Positions 46,790 through 57,651 of a DNA stretch of 64,000 bases are shown piece by piece. The stretch comes from Paramecium sonneborni (Eukaryota; Ciliophora; Oligohymenophorea; Peniculida; Parameciidae), in assembly GCA_905182985.1 (NCBI GenBank), contig CAJJDN010000013.1, forward strand, positions 111,441 through 175,440. The letters are read 5' to 3'. The translations under genes and the position numbers were made by a program. The notes beneath the pieces are model-generated. The model had not been told where the DNA came from and ran no database searches. It was given only the letters and a program-made list of their open reading frames with translations. Each line of letters starts with the position of its first letter. The stretch's first letter is position 1.

Positions 46790-48515
46790 TCACTTAAAAA
46801 TTTGAGAAAACTCATCAAATGTAATTCCATCACGATCATTTAAGTTCAGATATTTAAATATTTATTCTCTCTCATAAGGTTTCAATCTTCTATCAATAAC
46901 TGAACATAATTTTGAAAATTCTATTTAATTCATCTCTTCTCTCATACTTTTTGCGAAGTTCTTAAAAATTAACTCGACTTCAACTTTATTTTCAAATACT
47001 ATTCTTCTTAATTCTTTTATAAAATTCTATTTTATTATTTAATCTTACTTAAATTAAGTCATCTTTTATTTTATTTTTCTAATAATCATTTTTTACAATC
47101 AATTTATCTTTAAATTCATCTATATTTATATTACGATCATTATTAGTATCAAATTTATCAAAAATCTATTATTATTAAATAATATTATACTGCTTGAATA
47201 TCTTCTTCTTTTATATCTTTTGCTATTTCTTTAATCATTAAACTAAATTCTTCAAAATCTAAATCACCCATTTAATCTTTATCATATTTTTAAAATATTT
47301 CTTCAACTTTTAATTTATTTGCTCTAATTATTTCTCTTAAATCTATAATAATTCTTTCAGCAAAATCTTCCTTTACATAATCATAATCAAAAAAGAATCT
47401 TTTAAATTCTTCATATCCTATTGATTTATCTTAATTTATATCCATTTTATCAAATAACAATTTAATTTCCTTTCCTGTTAATCTTGGATCTAATTAAATT
47501 AAAAATGAGAAGAATTCTTAAAAATCTAATGATCCCCCTGAATCTTAATCATATTTTTAAAATTAATCAAAAACATCTAAACCTTTATTTTATACTATTT
47601 TTTAAATTTAAGCTAATATTCTTTAACATTCTTAATCTAGACGATTTTCTAAATTCTAATAATGAATTTATTTTAATTACATAATTTCTTTCAATTTAAT
47701 TTAGAATTACATGATTAAAAAGATTTTCCCATGATATTCTATCTTTTTCTTCTTTTTTTAGACATTATTTAATGAAATCTTAATATTCATCGGAGACTCT
47801 AATATCAACAGGAAATTTTAATGGTTATATTTTGATATTTAACGCATATGAAGGAATATCTCTACATGGCCAAGGTTATTTACCATAAACCATTTCATAT
47901 GCCATAATTCCAATTGACCATATATCGCTTTTAGCTGTATAAGAATGTCTCTCTAAAAGTTATGGAGCCATATATAAAGGTGTTCCTACAGATTATCTAA
48001 AAATCTTAACATTGCTGCTAGTATCAGCTTTTGTTGCAAATCCAAAATCTGCTATCTTAAAACAATTATCTTTATAAAGAACATTCTCTGGTTTTATATC
48101 TCTATGTATATAACCTTTTTTTATCATTTCCTAACATCCAGACATAAATTATCTTAAAACTCCCAATGCTTCTGCTTCTTAAAGAACTCCTCCTTTCTAT
48201 TTAATATATTTTCTCAAATCTCCATCACATAATTCTATTATCATATATGTGTATTTGTCATCACCGAAAACATCTATTAATTCTACAATATGTTCATGTC
48301 TAAATTATTTCATTACTGTTATTTCAGTTTCTAAAGATATAAGCATAGATTTGTCTTGAAACTATGACATATTCATTACTATATTATCAAATATTTATAC
48401 TTTTTATTGCAACTTCTTTATTTCTATCTATCATAATCCCTTTATATACTTTCCCAAAAGACCCTTTGCCTAAATAGTCTTTATTGTCATATTTATAATT
48501 ATCAATTTTTTTCAT
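46790..48515 (-). CDS. EF-hand protein kinase (CDPK/ULK-like)
   Basis: Start [15 protein letters not shown]. Kinase domain in about residues 7-265: [11 protein letters not shown], Lys in [31 protein letters not shown] (APQ replaces APE, with TAA coding the Gln), [12 protein letters not shown]. Four EF-hand-like loops follow: [39 protein letters not shown] and [13 protein letters not shown], with a terminal [12 protein letters not shown]. Introns of 22, 25 and 22 nt were placed; one more is needed between kinase and EF-hands. Ca2+ binding to the EF-hand region should relieve autoinhibition as in CDPKs. All catalytic residues are present. Confidence 0.95.
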
Positions 48516-48829
48516 TAAAATTATTCATTAAAATATATACCTTAAAAAGATTCCAAGATTCATTATTATTTTATTTAATCATTAATTATCAGATATTAGA
48601 TATATATTTTCTTATTTATAAGATATGATTTAATATTGATTTGAAATATTATCTATATTTATCCTTAAATTATATAGATTTTAAAAATAACATTTTTTCA
48701 TTATATCATTAATCATAATTTCTATAATACTCATCATCTTTTTAAATAATTTTATGCTTGTTTGAATAAATAAAACATATTATTTCAATACTAAAGATAG
48801 TTTAAATATCAAAATATAATTTATTAAAA
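48516..48829. other. divergent intergenic region
   Basis: About 310 AT-rich bases between the CDPK start and the RhoGAP start. No gene seen. Confidence 0.4.
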
Positions 48830-50103
48830 ATGCAATAGTAAAAAAGTTATTTGGTTCCTGGATTACTAAAGTTAGGTATTATTTATATGTTTATTGATTG
48901 TAGGATTATTAAACGGAAATTAGCCAATCTATATATTGATTTTAAATCAAATAAGAGACATTAAAGAAGTAAGTCTTTAGATGCATTCATGTTTATAAAC
49001 AATCAATGCTTTTAAGTATATTATTGATATAAATATAGTCCATTTATTTGGGTTATTTGTAATTAATAAACTCTTAGATTAGAAATTAGTGAAGTAAAAC
49101 AAATTCTGAATTAATTGTGCAAGTATTATATAAAATGTTATAGAGAGAAATATTCCCTTATAACAATTATAAAGAATTGAAAAATTAATTTTTGTTAGTG
49201 ATTCAATCCAATTACAACAAATTGTTAATGTAATCCCTAATGTTTGGTCAACTGTTTTGACAAATAAAATTCATCATGTTTTAAGGTATGAAAAATGACT
49301 ATATAGATTGAATCAATTAGTGAATCACAACATTGAGTTAACCTAAAATTAGATAGACTTTTTATCTAGAATAAATAATACATATTAAGAAGAAATTCCA
49401 TTTTATGGAAGAGATATTTCAGAATATCCAATAGGTTAATCAGGGATACCAGAGTTTTTAGAAGCAATTTTATAATATTATGAGAGACATGACGACTATT
49501 TAAAAAAATAAGGTAAAATTGTAATAAATTGGACTATTAGGAGTATTTAGATTATCAGGATCCATTTAAGAAGAATAAAAATTAATTTAATAGTTTTAAA
49601 TCAGAAATTATTCAGTATTAGATTAATATGATTCTGATGTTGTCTCTTCAGTATTTAAAAATGTTTTATGCTAACTTAAATAACCCATATTTCCATTTGA
49701 AATGTATCATATGCTTAAAGAAACATAAAGTAAATATTTCAATTTAATTAAGTTAATGTTAGTAAAGAATAATTATTGGAAATGTTTTAAGTATTTTTTG
49801 CATACATGCCAGCAGTCAATAGAAAAACTACTAAAAGAATTGCTGAATTGTTGTTTCATGTGGCAGATTATGAATCTGAAAATATGGTAACACATATATT
49901 AATTATAAATATAGATGGGATTACAAAATTTATCAATTGTATTTGCTCCATGTTTTTTGAGACCAGAAGTGACAGATTTCTCTGATATACAAGGAGCTAA
50001 AGTTGTTGTTCATCATTTTAATTTATTAATCTAGAATGTTGAATATTTTTTATAGGAAATTAAGAGAGATCGAAATTCTTTTTCATAAAAGCTTTAGTCT
50101 TGA
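48830..50103 (+). CDS. RhoGAP-domain protein
   Basis: Start MQQQKSYLVPGLLK, TGA 50101-50103. The C-terminal two thirds form a RhoGAP domain: FGRDISEYPIG, IPEFLEAILQYYE, the catalytic arginine finger GVFRLSGS (about 49541-49564), the NRKTTKRIAELLFHV helix, and LSIVFAPCFLRPE, equivalent to the family's (L)AxxFxPxLxR. It accelerates GTP hydrolysis by Rho-family GTPases, controlling actin or membrane traffic. Introns at about 48877, 49515, 49720 and 49884 fit the GT...AG rule. The N-terminal about 150 residues have no recognised domain. Confidence 0.87.
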
Positions 50104-50286
50104 TTTTATTTGTGTAATTTATATTTTATTATTTTTGCTATTGTATTTCTATCATTAATTCTATATTTCAAAGAATTTACTTAATTTTTTAGTTTAATTT
50201 TTAAAAAGAATTTTAAAGAAATTAGTTTAATTTAAGAATTACAAAAACTCTTTATAAGTTGTATATATAAAAGTTAGCTTAATTAA

Positions 50287-51425
50287 ATGAAATAGCTACA
50301 AATAGTATTTATAAATAATAGGATTATCAAAAAATAATAGATAAAGCAAAAATAATTCTAAAAATATTAAGATAACGAATACAAATTAAAGTAGAATAAT
50401 TTATTGGATATGTTGATAGAATATAATATTAAACATTATAAGTAATATAATTTTTAATATTTATAAAAATTGGGATTAATGTAATAAATAATAAATAATT
50501 TCTACTAACTATAAAATTGTAGTAAGAAATATAATAAATTTTTTAAAATATTCCTGAAAAATGATATATGAAATGGATATTAAAACATTAATACAATTTA
50601 TTAAAAGAGATTAGACATCAGATGTACTAATAAGAGTATTTAATAATATCTTATTATATTAATAAGCAGCTAAAATTGAAATCTGAAGTTTGGATTGTTA
50701 AAAAAACAAATTAAATTAAAAGATAGCTGAGAAGGAATAACTTGAAATTTATTAAATAGGTTTTTATAAAGAAATTTCAAAAAGAGAAATGGATGGGGTC
50801 AAAGATAAAGAATGCAGAGGACATCATTAATAAAAAAGTTAATTTAATTGATGAAAAATAAAGATGATGTGCTGATGTACCTACTACTAAAATATTGAAA
50901 ACTTTAATTACAGAGATAAATTTCTTATTTGATTAATTATATATGAATAAAATTGAAGTTTTAAAACAAGGCAATCAAATAACAAACTAATTAAGAGATG
51001 AATTAGTCAATCTTTTTTCCATGACAGATACTGAAGATGATTATCTATTAAGTAATAGAGCTCAAACTATTAAATCAGAAATAGAATAGAGATTTAGTAA
51101 TTTTAACGATCTTATCTAGAATATCGATGGACCATTATTCTTTTTAGAAATGATGCACAATTTGAGTCTTCATTTGTTTTTGCAGAAGAATTTATACTTG
51201 AATTAAAATCAGAAGACTATGGAATGTTGGCTTATATTATACCTGATTAACCATTAAATTAATATGAACCAAGAAGAGACTTTGGTGTTAGAAAACCTTA
51301 TTACAAAGATGTTATTGATTAATAACAATTCCAAAGTGATAAGTAAATCAATAGGCCTTTATTATTTTAATAGTTCACCTATTAGTTATCCAGGAATAAG
51401 ATATCATCCTACATATTATCCTTGA
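50287..51425 (+). CDS. coiled-coil hypothetical protein
   Basis: Starts MKQLQIVFINNRIIKKQ, Gln/Lys/Asn-rich coils throughout (LLKEIRHQMYQQEYL; TKILKTLITEINFLFDQLY). An intron of 23 nt near 51100 leads into RNDAQFESSFVFAEEF and a 31-nt intron near 51343 into the Pro/Tyr-rich end YPGIRYHPTYYP before TGA 51423-51425. One frame change near 50565 remains unexplained. No family recognised. Confidence 0.6.
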
Positions 51426-51500
51426 ATAAATTTTATATTATTAAATTAAAACCATTATTATTATATTTTACAATTCTAGTTGTTAATATTATTTTATTCC

Positions 51501-52150
51501 ATGAGAATCAAATCATAACCTTAAAAACATTAAGAAGATCTCTTTGAAACTCATCATATTTAAAGTATTGATTAATTAACTAATTCAAATCAAAATTAAC
51601 AAAATGAAGATTGTTTAGAACCTCTATATGAAGTTGAAGCTATTATGATGAAAAAAATTCAAAATTAACAATCTTTATATTTAGTCAAATGGAAAGGTTA
51701 TTCTGAATTGACTTGGGAACCTACTTCCAGTTTATCTAATTGTTAATTACTTATTGATGAATTTGAACAATAAGAATCTTCTAAGAATGTCATTATTAAC
51801 AAAAAATCTATATCCTAAAAAGTTATCACTAAATCCTAAAATAAATCCAATATATCAAAAAAAGGAGGTTCTTTTTAAAAAGAAGATTAAATTTAATCAT
51901 TCTAAAATTTAGGTAGAACTATTATAATTAATGGAATTTCAAAAAAATAATTGAAAGTACTATCTTATTTTTTATTTAGCTTAATATTTAAAAAATTAAA
52001 AATGGTAAAACTAAATCTGCTTGGATTAATTTATAAGAATTACATAAAAAAGCTCCTTAAAAGCTAATTTAATTCTATGAATCCCTTCCTGCTATCAAAG
52101 AATTGTTTCAATAACCACTTTTAACATCTAAAATAAGTACATAAAAATGA
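51501..52150 (+). CDS. HP1-like chromodomain protein
   Basis: 208 residues; one intron 51957-51979 (23 nt); sum in frame; TGA 52148-52150. Residues about 47-95 are a chromodomain: YEVEAIMMKKIQNQQ, YLVKWKGYSELTWEP, then the C-terminal helix LLIDEFEQQ. The aromatic cage is present (Tyr of YEVE, Trp of KWKGY, Trp of TWEP), predicting methyl-lysine (H3K9me or H3K27me) binding. The C-terminal part (ELHKKAPQKLIQFYESL) resembles a chromoshadow domain (CPQxxIxFYE). HP1 proteins silence chromatin. In ciliates chromodomain proteins also act in programmed DNA elimination, so a developmental role is possible. Confidence 0.92.
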
Positions 52151-52258
52151 TAAAAACTTAAATATTATGAAATTTGTTATTTATTTAGTAAAAGAAGATT
52201 TTAAAATTTAGAAACATAAATGATATCTTCTTTTCTTAATTAAAAATTTGTTTTTATT

Positions 52259-53240
52259 TCAATTAGGAGTGCAATTGCATTAGTAAATTTGACTCTATTT
52301 AATAACTTTTAAAATTATATCTGAAAATAAAAATGGAAGATTCTTATTACATTTATAATTATTTTTCATTTTTAATATATCAGTTTTTATAATTTGTTTT
52401 TATAAAAAAATAATTAAATCTCCTTCAGTTTCTATTTANNNNNNNNNNNNNNNNNNNNNNNNNNNNNNNNNNNNNNNNNNNNNNNNNNNNNNNNNNNNNN
52501 NNNNNNNNNNNNNNNNNNNNNNNNNNNNNNNNNNNNNNNNNNNNNNNNNNNNNNNNNNNNNNNNNNNNNNNNNNNNNNNNNNNNNNNNNNNNNNNNNNNN
52601 NNNNNNNNNNNNNNNNNNNNNNNNNNNNNNNNNNNNNNNNNNNNNNNNNNNNNNNNNNNNNNNNNNNNNNNNNNNNNNNNNNNNNNNNNNNNNNNNNNNN
52701 NNNNNNNNNNNNNNNNNNNNNNNNNNNNNNNNNNNNNNNNNNNNNNNNNNNNNNNNNNNNNNNNNNNNNNNNNNNNNNNNNNNNNNNNNNNNNNNNNNNN
52801 NNNNNNNNNNNNNNNNNNNNNNNNNNNNNNNNNNNNNNNNNNNNNNNNNNNNNNNNNNNNNNNNNNNNNNNNNNNNNNNNNNNNNNNNNNNNNNNNNNNN
52901 NNNNNNNNNNNNNNNNNNNNNNNNNNNNNNNNNNNNNNNNNNNNNNNNNNNNNNNNNNNNNNNNNNNNNNNNNNNNNNNNNNNNNNNNNNNNNNNNNNNN
53001 NNNNNNNNNNNNNNNNNNNNNNNNNNNNNNNNNNNNNNNNNNNNNNNNNNNNNNNNNNNNNNNNNNNNNTAGTCAAATTATAAAATTCCAATATCTTCTT
53101 AAATTAAAATAGTAACAGAATAAATAAATCTATCTATAAAAAATCCATAACAGTTTATCTTAAATTTATTACTAATTAAGTTTGGTTGGGTACTGTAATA
53201 ATATCTAATTTTTCTCTTTTGTAGATTGCTAAAACAATAA
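52259..53240 (-). CDS. hypothetical protein interrupted by the assembly gap
   Basis: Both gap flanks read as coding on the minus strand. To the right: KRKIRYYYSTQPNL, FFIDRFIYSVTILIQEDIG (about 53075-53240). To the left: ETEGDLIIFLQKQIIKT, continuing to TGA 52259-52261. The gene therefore spans the N gap. Its start and most of its middle are unknown; no domain is visible in the remaining parts. Confidence 0.5.
52439..53069. other. assembly gap (631 N)
   Basis: 631 consecutive undetermined bases. Any open frame reported across it is meaningless. Confidence 1.
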
Positions 53241-53298
53241 TATTATTTTTAATAAGTTTTATATATATTACTGCAATTATTTGAATAAAAAAAGAATA

Positions 53299-53436
53299 AT
53301 GTCATTGATTAGAGTAAAAAATTTTGATTGAGTGCAGAGGAAGCAAAAAATTCATATTAAATTCCCTATTTAAGATTAATTTAATGCATATCAACCACCT
53401 TATTAATCAAATATTCATTTTTAACAAGGTGGTTGA
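53299..53436 (+). CDS. possible micro-gene, 37 residues
   Basis: ATG 53299, a clean 24-nt GT...AG intron at 53314-53337, TGA 53434-53436. The spliced frame gives MSLIRRKQKIHIKFP then a Gln/Pro/Tyr-rich end containing NAYQPPYQ. It is very short and unconfirmed. Its 3' end overlaps the 3' end of the convergent RCC1 gene inside a perfect hairpin, and both proteins end with NAYQPP. Confidence 0.32.
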
Positions 53437-53446
53437 TATGCATTAA
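53381..53446. repeat. perfect 21-bp inverted repeat (hairpin)
   Basis: Arms 53381-53401 and 53426-53446 are exact reverse complements (ttaatgcatatcaaccacct plus one T) with a 24-nt loop. The arms are GC-richer than the flanks. The structure sits exactly at the convergent 3' ends of the RCC1 gene (stop 53415-53417 in the loop) and the micro-gene (stop 53434-53436 in the right arm). Confidence 0.95.
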
Positions 53447-56180
53447 TATTATTTATTTGAAATTAAATTTTTTACATATTTAATTGATATATATTTTCAT
53501 TTGTTTTATAAATTAAATATGTAATTTTGTCAATGTAACAATGAATGAATCTTCTTTTTTCATGAATAGAATGACACTCAAAATTTTTACCAAAAAAGAC
53601 ATTTTAATATGGTTCAAAATTAGTATCTAAATATTTTTTTGAATATTTTGCTCTCTAATTAAATGGTTGTAATATACTTTATGACCATCTTTAAACCTAA
53701 ATATATTATATATTCTGTAAATTATGAACATATTATAAAATATAAATATTGTTATTTTAATAATATAATATTTAAATAAAGCATAAATTTAATAATATGA
53801 TATAAAACTAATTGGTTTCATTGTGAACCTATAAGGCAGGTCATATATTCTCCAGCAAAAACTTACTAAAAAATATAATTAATTTTATGTTACATTGCCT
53901 AAAACATTACACTTTTTTGATGTTAGTTTATTGTTTGAAAATTTGAAAATAGTATTTTCATCTGATAAAAATACAGAGCTATCATAACCACAACTATAAG
54001 ATTTATATATCTAATTAGGCAATAGACTAAATAGATAAAAATAGAAAATACTTCATAATGTTTTTTTTGCAAAATTTAGTTCCTTTAATAGTAGAAAATT
54101 CAAACTATTATGATTAGCCACATTAATTATATGAATTATCACCCCAAGAAATGAATTATTCATAATTTTTATCATATTCTTATACTCTGATTATACAATG
54201 GTAAGCTCCTATTTGAAACTCTCTAGATTAATTTTAATTAGTTACTTGATATGATAATTTAAAATATTAATTCTCATAGGATCAATCATATGTATAATAT
54301 ATTGATCGTCTAATTCTGAACATTAATCAAATCCAAAAACACCATAATCATTACTACCCCACATATAGATATTATTATCTAATGAGAGTGCACCAAAACA
54401 AGAATATCCAGTATAAATAGCTTTGGCTTTTAAATTGATTTTACGAGGAATCAATTAACTATTAGTATGATCTGTGCATTATAAATTTATTGTATCTTTG
54501 AAAGAATTTAAAACTTTAACCATTCCATTATGATTATAATTTTACATTTTTCCCCATGTGAAAACATCACCTTAATCTGTTCTACAGATTGATATTCCTT
54601 CACCTGCAGAAATATCAACAACAAAAAACTAATTTTTATGAAAATATTAAATTTCTTATATTTCCATTGAACTTATCTATGTACCTAATAAAATACTACA
54701 AAAGAATTACCATTTCCTAATTAACCATGATCATTATATCCCCATGATAATACATTCCCATCAATAGTAACAGCTAAAGTATGATATAATCCACATGCTA
54801 TTTTACTAATAGGTTTTAATGTATAAATTTAATATGGTGTACAAACATCAAAATCTTTTTAAGGATCTACTACATCATTTTAAGTAATAGTAGTATCTTC
54901 AAAATTTAAAATATTTCCCCATTATGAAACTTCAAAAGATGTATTCACAAAACCAACAGTACTATATATATATATTTAGAAATAAATTACCCATATTTAA
55001 TTGATGCCATTTTAATTCTATTTTCTTCAATTAAGATTAAACTAAAATCTTCAATTACATAATATTCTTAATCATCTATTTTAATCTATTATGGAATATC
55101 AATTAATTCAATAAATGATTATTTTTCATTAAATAATTTAACATTAATTATTCCATCAATAAATAGAGATCCACTTTAAAATGATTTCAAATATATTTTG
55201 ATAGGATATAATTCTAATTCTGAAGACCATCCATTACAATTCATAGCTTCTATTGAAAGATAGATCATTTCATTAAATGCTAATTCTCCTTAATTTTTAG
55301 GATTATTTTTAAATAGTAAATTTTATCTTTAAACATTTTCTTTATTATTATTAAATTCTAATAGAATTCTTTTATTTGGTTATAATGATAAAGATGTATC
55401 ATTCATATCTAATTAAAAGATTGCATATTTTGTAATTTCATATCCATAATCTTCAGGTTTTTCAAATATTATTGATATTGTTAATTCCTTATCACATTCT
55501 CTCTCCACTACTACTTCACTAATAACATCTGGTGGTAATGGATAATGATCATTTAACATTCCATTCTATTATTAACCTACATTTTATTCTTTTTTATTAT
55601 TAATTTCATTGTTATAATTATCCTCCTTTTATTCATCCTCTTTATTTTTATCTTCATTTTTTTTATTATCCTCTTTTTATTCATCCTCTTTAGCTCTTTA
55701 ACGTTAATTTGTTTCATTTCTTCCTGTTGCTTGTTGATATATTGAAAAATTGTTTATAGGATCTGCTTATTTATATATAACTATATCCTTCTCCAATAAT
55801 CCTATTTCTTTTATATTCAAACCTAGATCTTTTACTAATTATTCCAATTAAACAATTATCTTCCTATTCTTACCATAATAATTCTAATTTAATCTCATGA
55901 AGTTTTTGTTTTTATAATAGATCAATCTCTAAAGTACTTCTTTCATTCTTGATTAAAATTCTTAATATTTCTGTTTTATATTCTTGCGTTTCTCTTCTAA
56001 TTAAATACTTAATTCATTATAATCTTCATTTTTAATTGCCTTCTCATTTATTGTTATCTTCAACAATCTCTTATCTTTCTTATCTTTTATTATTGGATTT
56101 ATCACTTCCTCTTTTATTTTCTATGGAGCTGGATATAATTATGGATTTAGTTATTTCCCTTCTTCTTATGTTTTTTTCAT
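53415..56180 (-). CDS. RCC1-repeat protein with long coiled-coil N-terminus
   Basis: Start MKKTQEEGKQLNPQL at 56180. Residues 1-230 are charged coil with alternating acidic and basic blocks (KEDEQKEDNKKNEDKNKED). A beta-rich, fibronectin-like middle region follows (about 230-400). The C-terminal half is made of RCC1/beta-propeller repeats: NVLSWGYNDHGQLGNGN, NIYMWGSNDYGVFGF, FISWGDNSYNQCG. RCC1 propellers act in Ran-GEF or scaffold roles; with this extension it is more likely a scaffold. Introns of 30, 25 and 38 nt were placed; others in the propeller are approximate. The last exon ends in the hairpin loop, TGA 53415-53417. Confidence 0.8.
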
Positions 56181-56260
56181 AATTTTATAAATTAAACATT
56201 TTTATACAACATAATTTTTTACATACTTTTTTATGCTCATTAATATTAGTATATTATAAA

Positions 56261-56695
56261 TCAAACTTTTTTATATTCTTATAATTTTTATTCTGCCTAC
56301 TCAACTTATAGACTAATCATTGATAATTTATCCTTTAAAACTTAGTTTTCTTTCTTCAAACTTATATATAATGAATCTAATTGATCCTTTACAAAATTCC
56401 CTTAAGGAGTTTCCTAAATCGATTTAGCTTAACTTTAACCAGAAAAATTAATTACGTTAGGAGATTGCTTAAATTATTAATATTCATTACATATTATTAA
56501 TTGTTGATACCAATTTGTCTTTACACTGAAGGAACATTTCTTTGAACAGAATTAGTTGCTCGTTGGAAATACATTAATATATTAACTACTAGTAAAATTA
56601 AATTTATTAAAAATCAACTTCCAATTATATTCCTTAACATCACACTTTAATTCCAAACTAAAATCTCTTATCCATAATACGAAAACCAATATCAT
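56261..56695 (-). CDS. coiled-coil hypothetical protein, 144 residues
   Basis: Single open exon, start MILVFVLWIRDFSLELK, TGA 56261-56263. The middle is mixed; the C-terminal about 45 residues are a clear coiled coil (LDSLYISLKKENQVLKDKL, then LQVEQAEQKLQEYKK). The first dozen residues are hydrophobic, possibly an anchor or a mis-chosen start. No family recognised. 80 bases upstream of the RCC1 gene on the same strand. Confidence 0.62.
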
Positions 56696-57651
56696 TATTG
56701 TCTTTTTTCAAAAAAAAAAAAAAAAAATTTTTTTTAATCCAAATAACAGAGAATTAAATCCATTAAATTTCTATTAATAAAATAGATTCATCATTAATTT
56801 AGACAAACTTATAACTCTCTTTTGTATTATTTTGATTGTTTGTTCATTATGTATTTAGATTAAATCATAAAAAAAACTCTAATATATTATAAATTTTTGG
56901 CTATATCCATCTAGGAGAATCTAGATCTAATAAACATAATTAAAATATGATTTTATTCTTTATACATATTATTCATATATATCTATGTTGCAAAAGTATA
57001 AATAATTATTCAACTTTAAAGTCATTTAAAAGTAATTTAAACTATTTCAAAAGAGGTCTTATTATCATAATAACTTCATCAATGAAAAGAATTTTGAATT
57101 TAAAAAAGTATAAATTTTAGCAAATTTTTTATGGCTTTAGTTTCATAACCAAATGAGAAGCTAGTATATACTTTTTGAAAACTCAAAATTAAAAATTAAT
57201 TTATAGTATTTTGATCTTATATTATTTATTGGATAAAATAAAAATAAAATAATTTTTTACTTGATATCATGTAATTGAATATTCAAATAAATATTTAAAT
57301 AGTATTTGCTTTCTAACCATAAAATTGTTATTAAATTTATTGTTAATGTTCAAATAAACAATTATAAATGAAACTATTAATTAAATCTGGGATAATCCAT
57401 AAAAATAAATAAATTATAGATATTATAAATGATATTAATATTAATTTAATGTAAATTAAAAAATAAGGCGTTAATTCAAATAAATATTGAAGGTCAGTAT
57501 TATTTGAAATAATGTTTTAGAATGTGGAAAATAATTTAAGATGGGATTATAAGTGAAGAAACAATAAATAAAAATAGATTGATTATAAAAATGATTTTAA
57601 ACTATATTTTTTTCATTTCATGTTTATAAAAATCAATTATAATTATTATTG
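56696..57651. other. long intergenic region with an A18T8 tract
   Basis: About 950 bases of very AT-rich sequence, the longest gene-free stretch here apart from the gap. It contains A18 directly followed by T8 (56710-56735) beside the start of the minus-strand gene. No gene supportable; presumably promoters of both divergent neighbours. Confidence 0.45.

Noticed and set aside
52432..53091. A 219-codon open frame across the N gap
   Set aside because: It is made of undetermined bases and begins at a non-ATG codon. Only the flanking real sequence supports a gene there.
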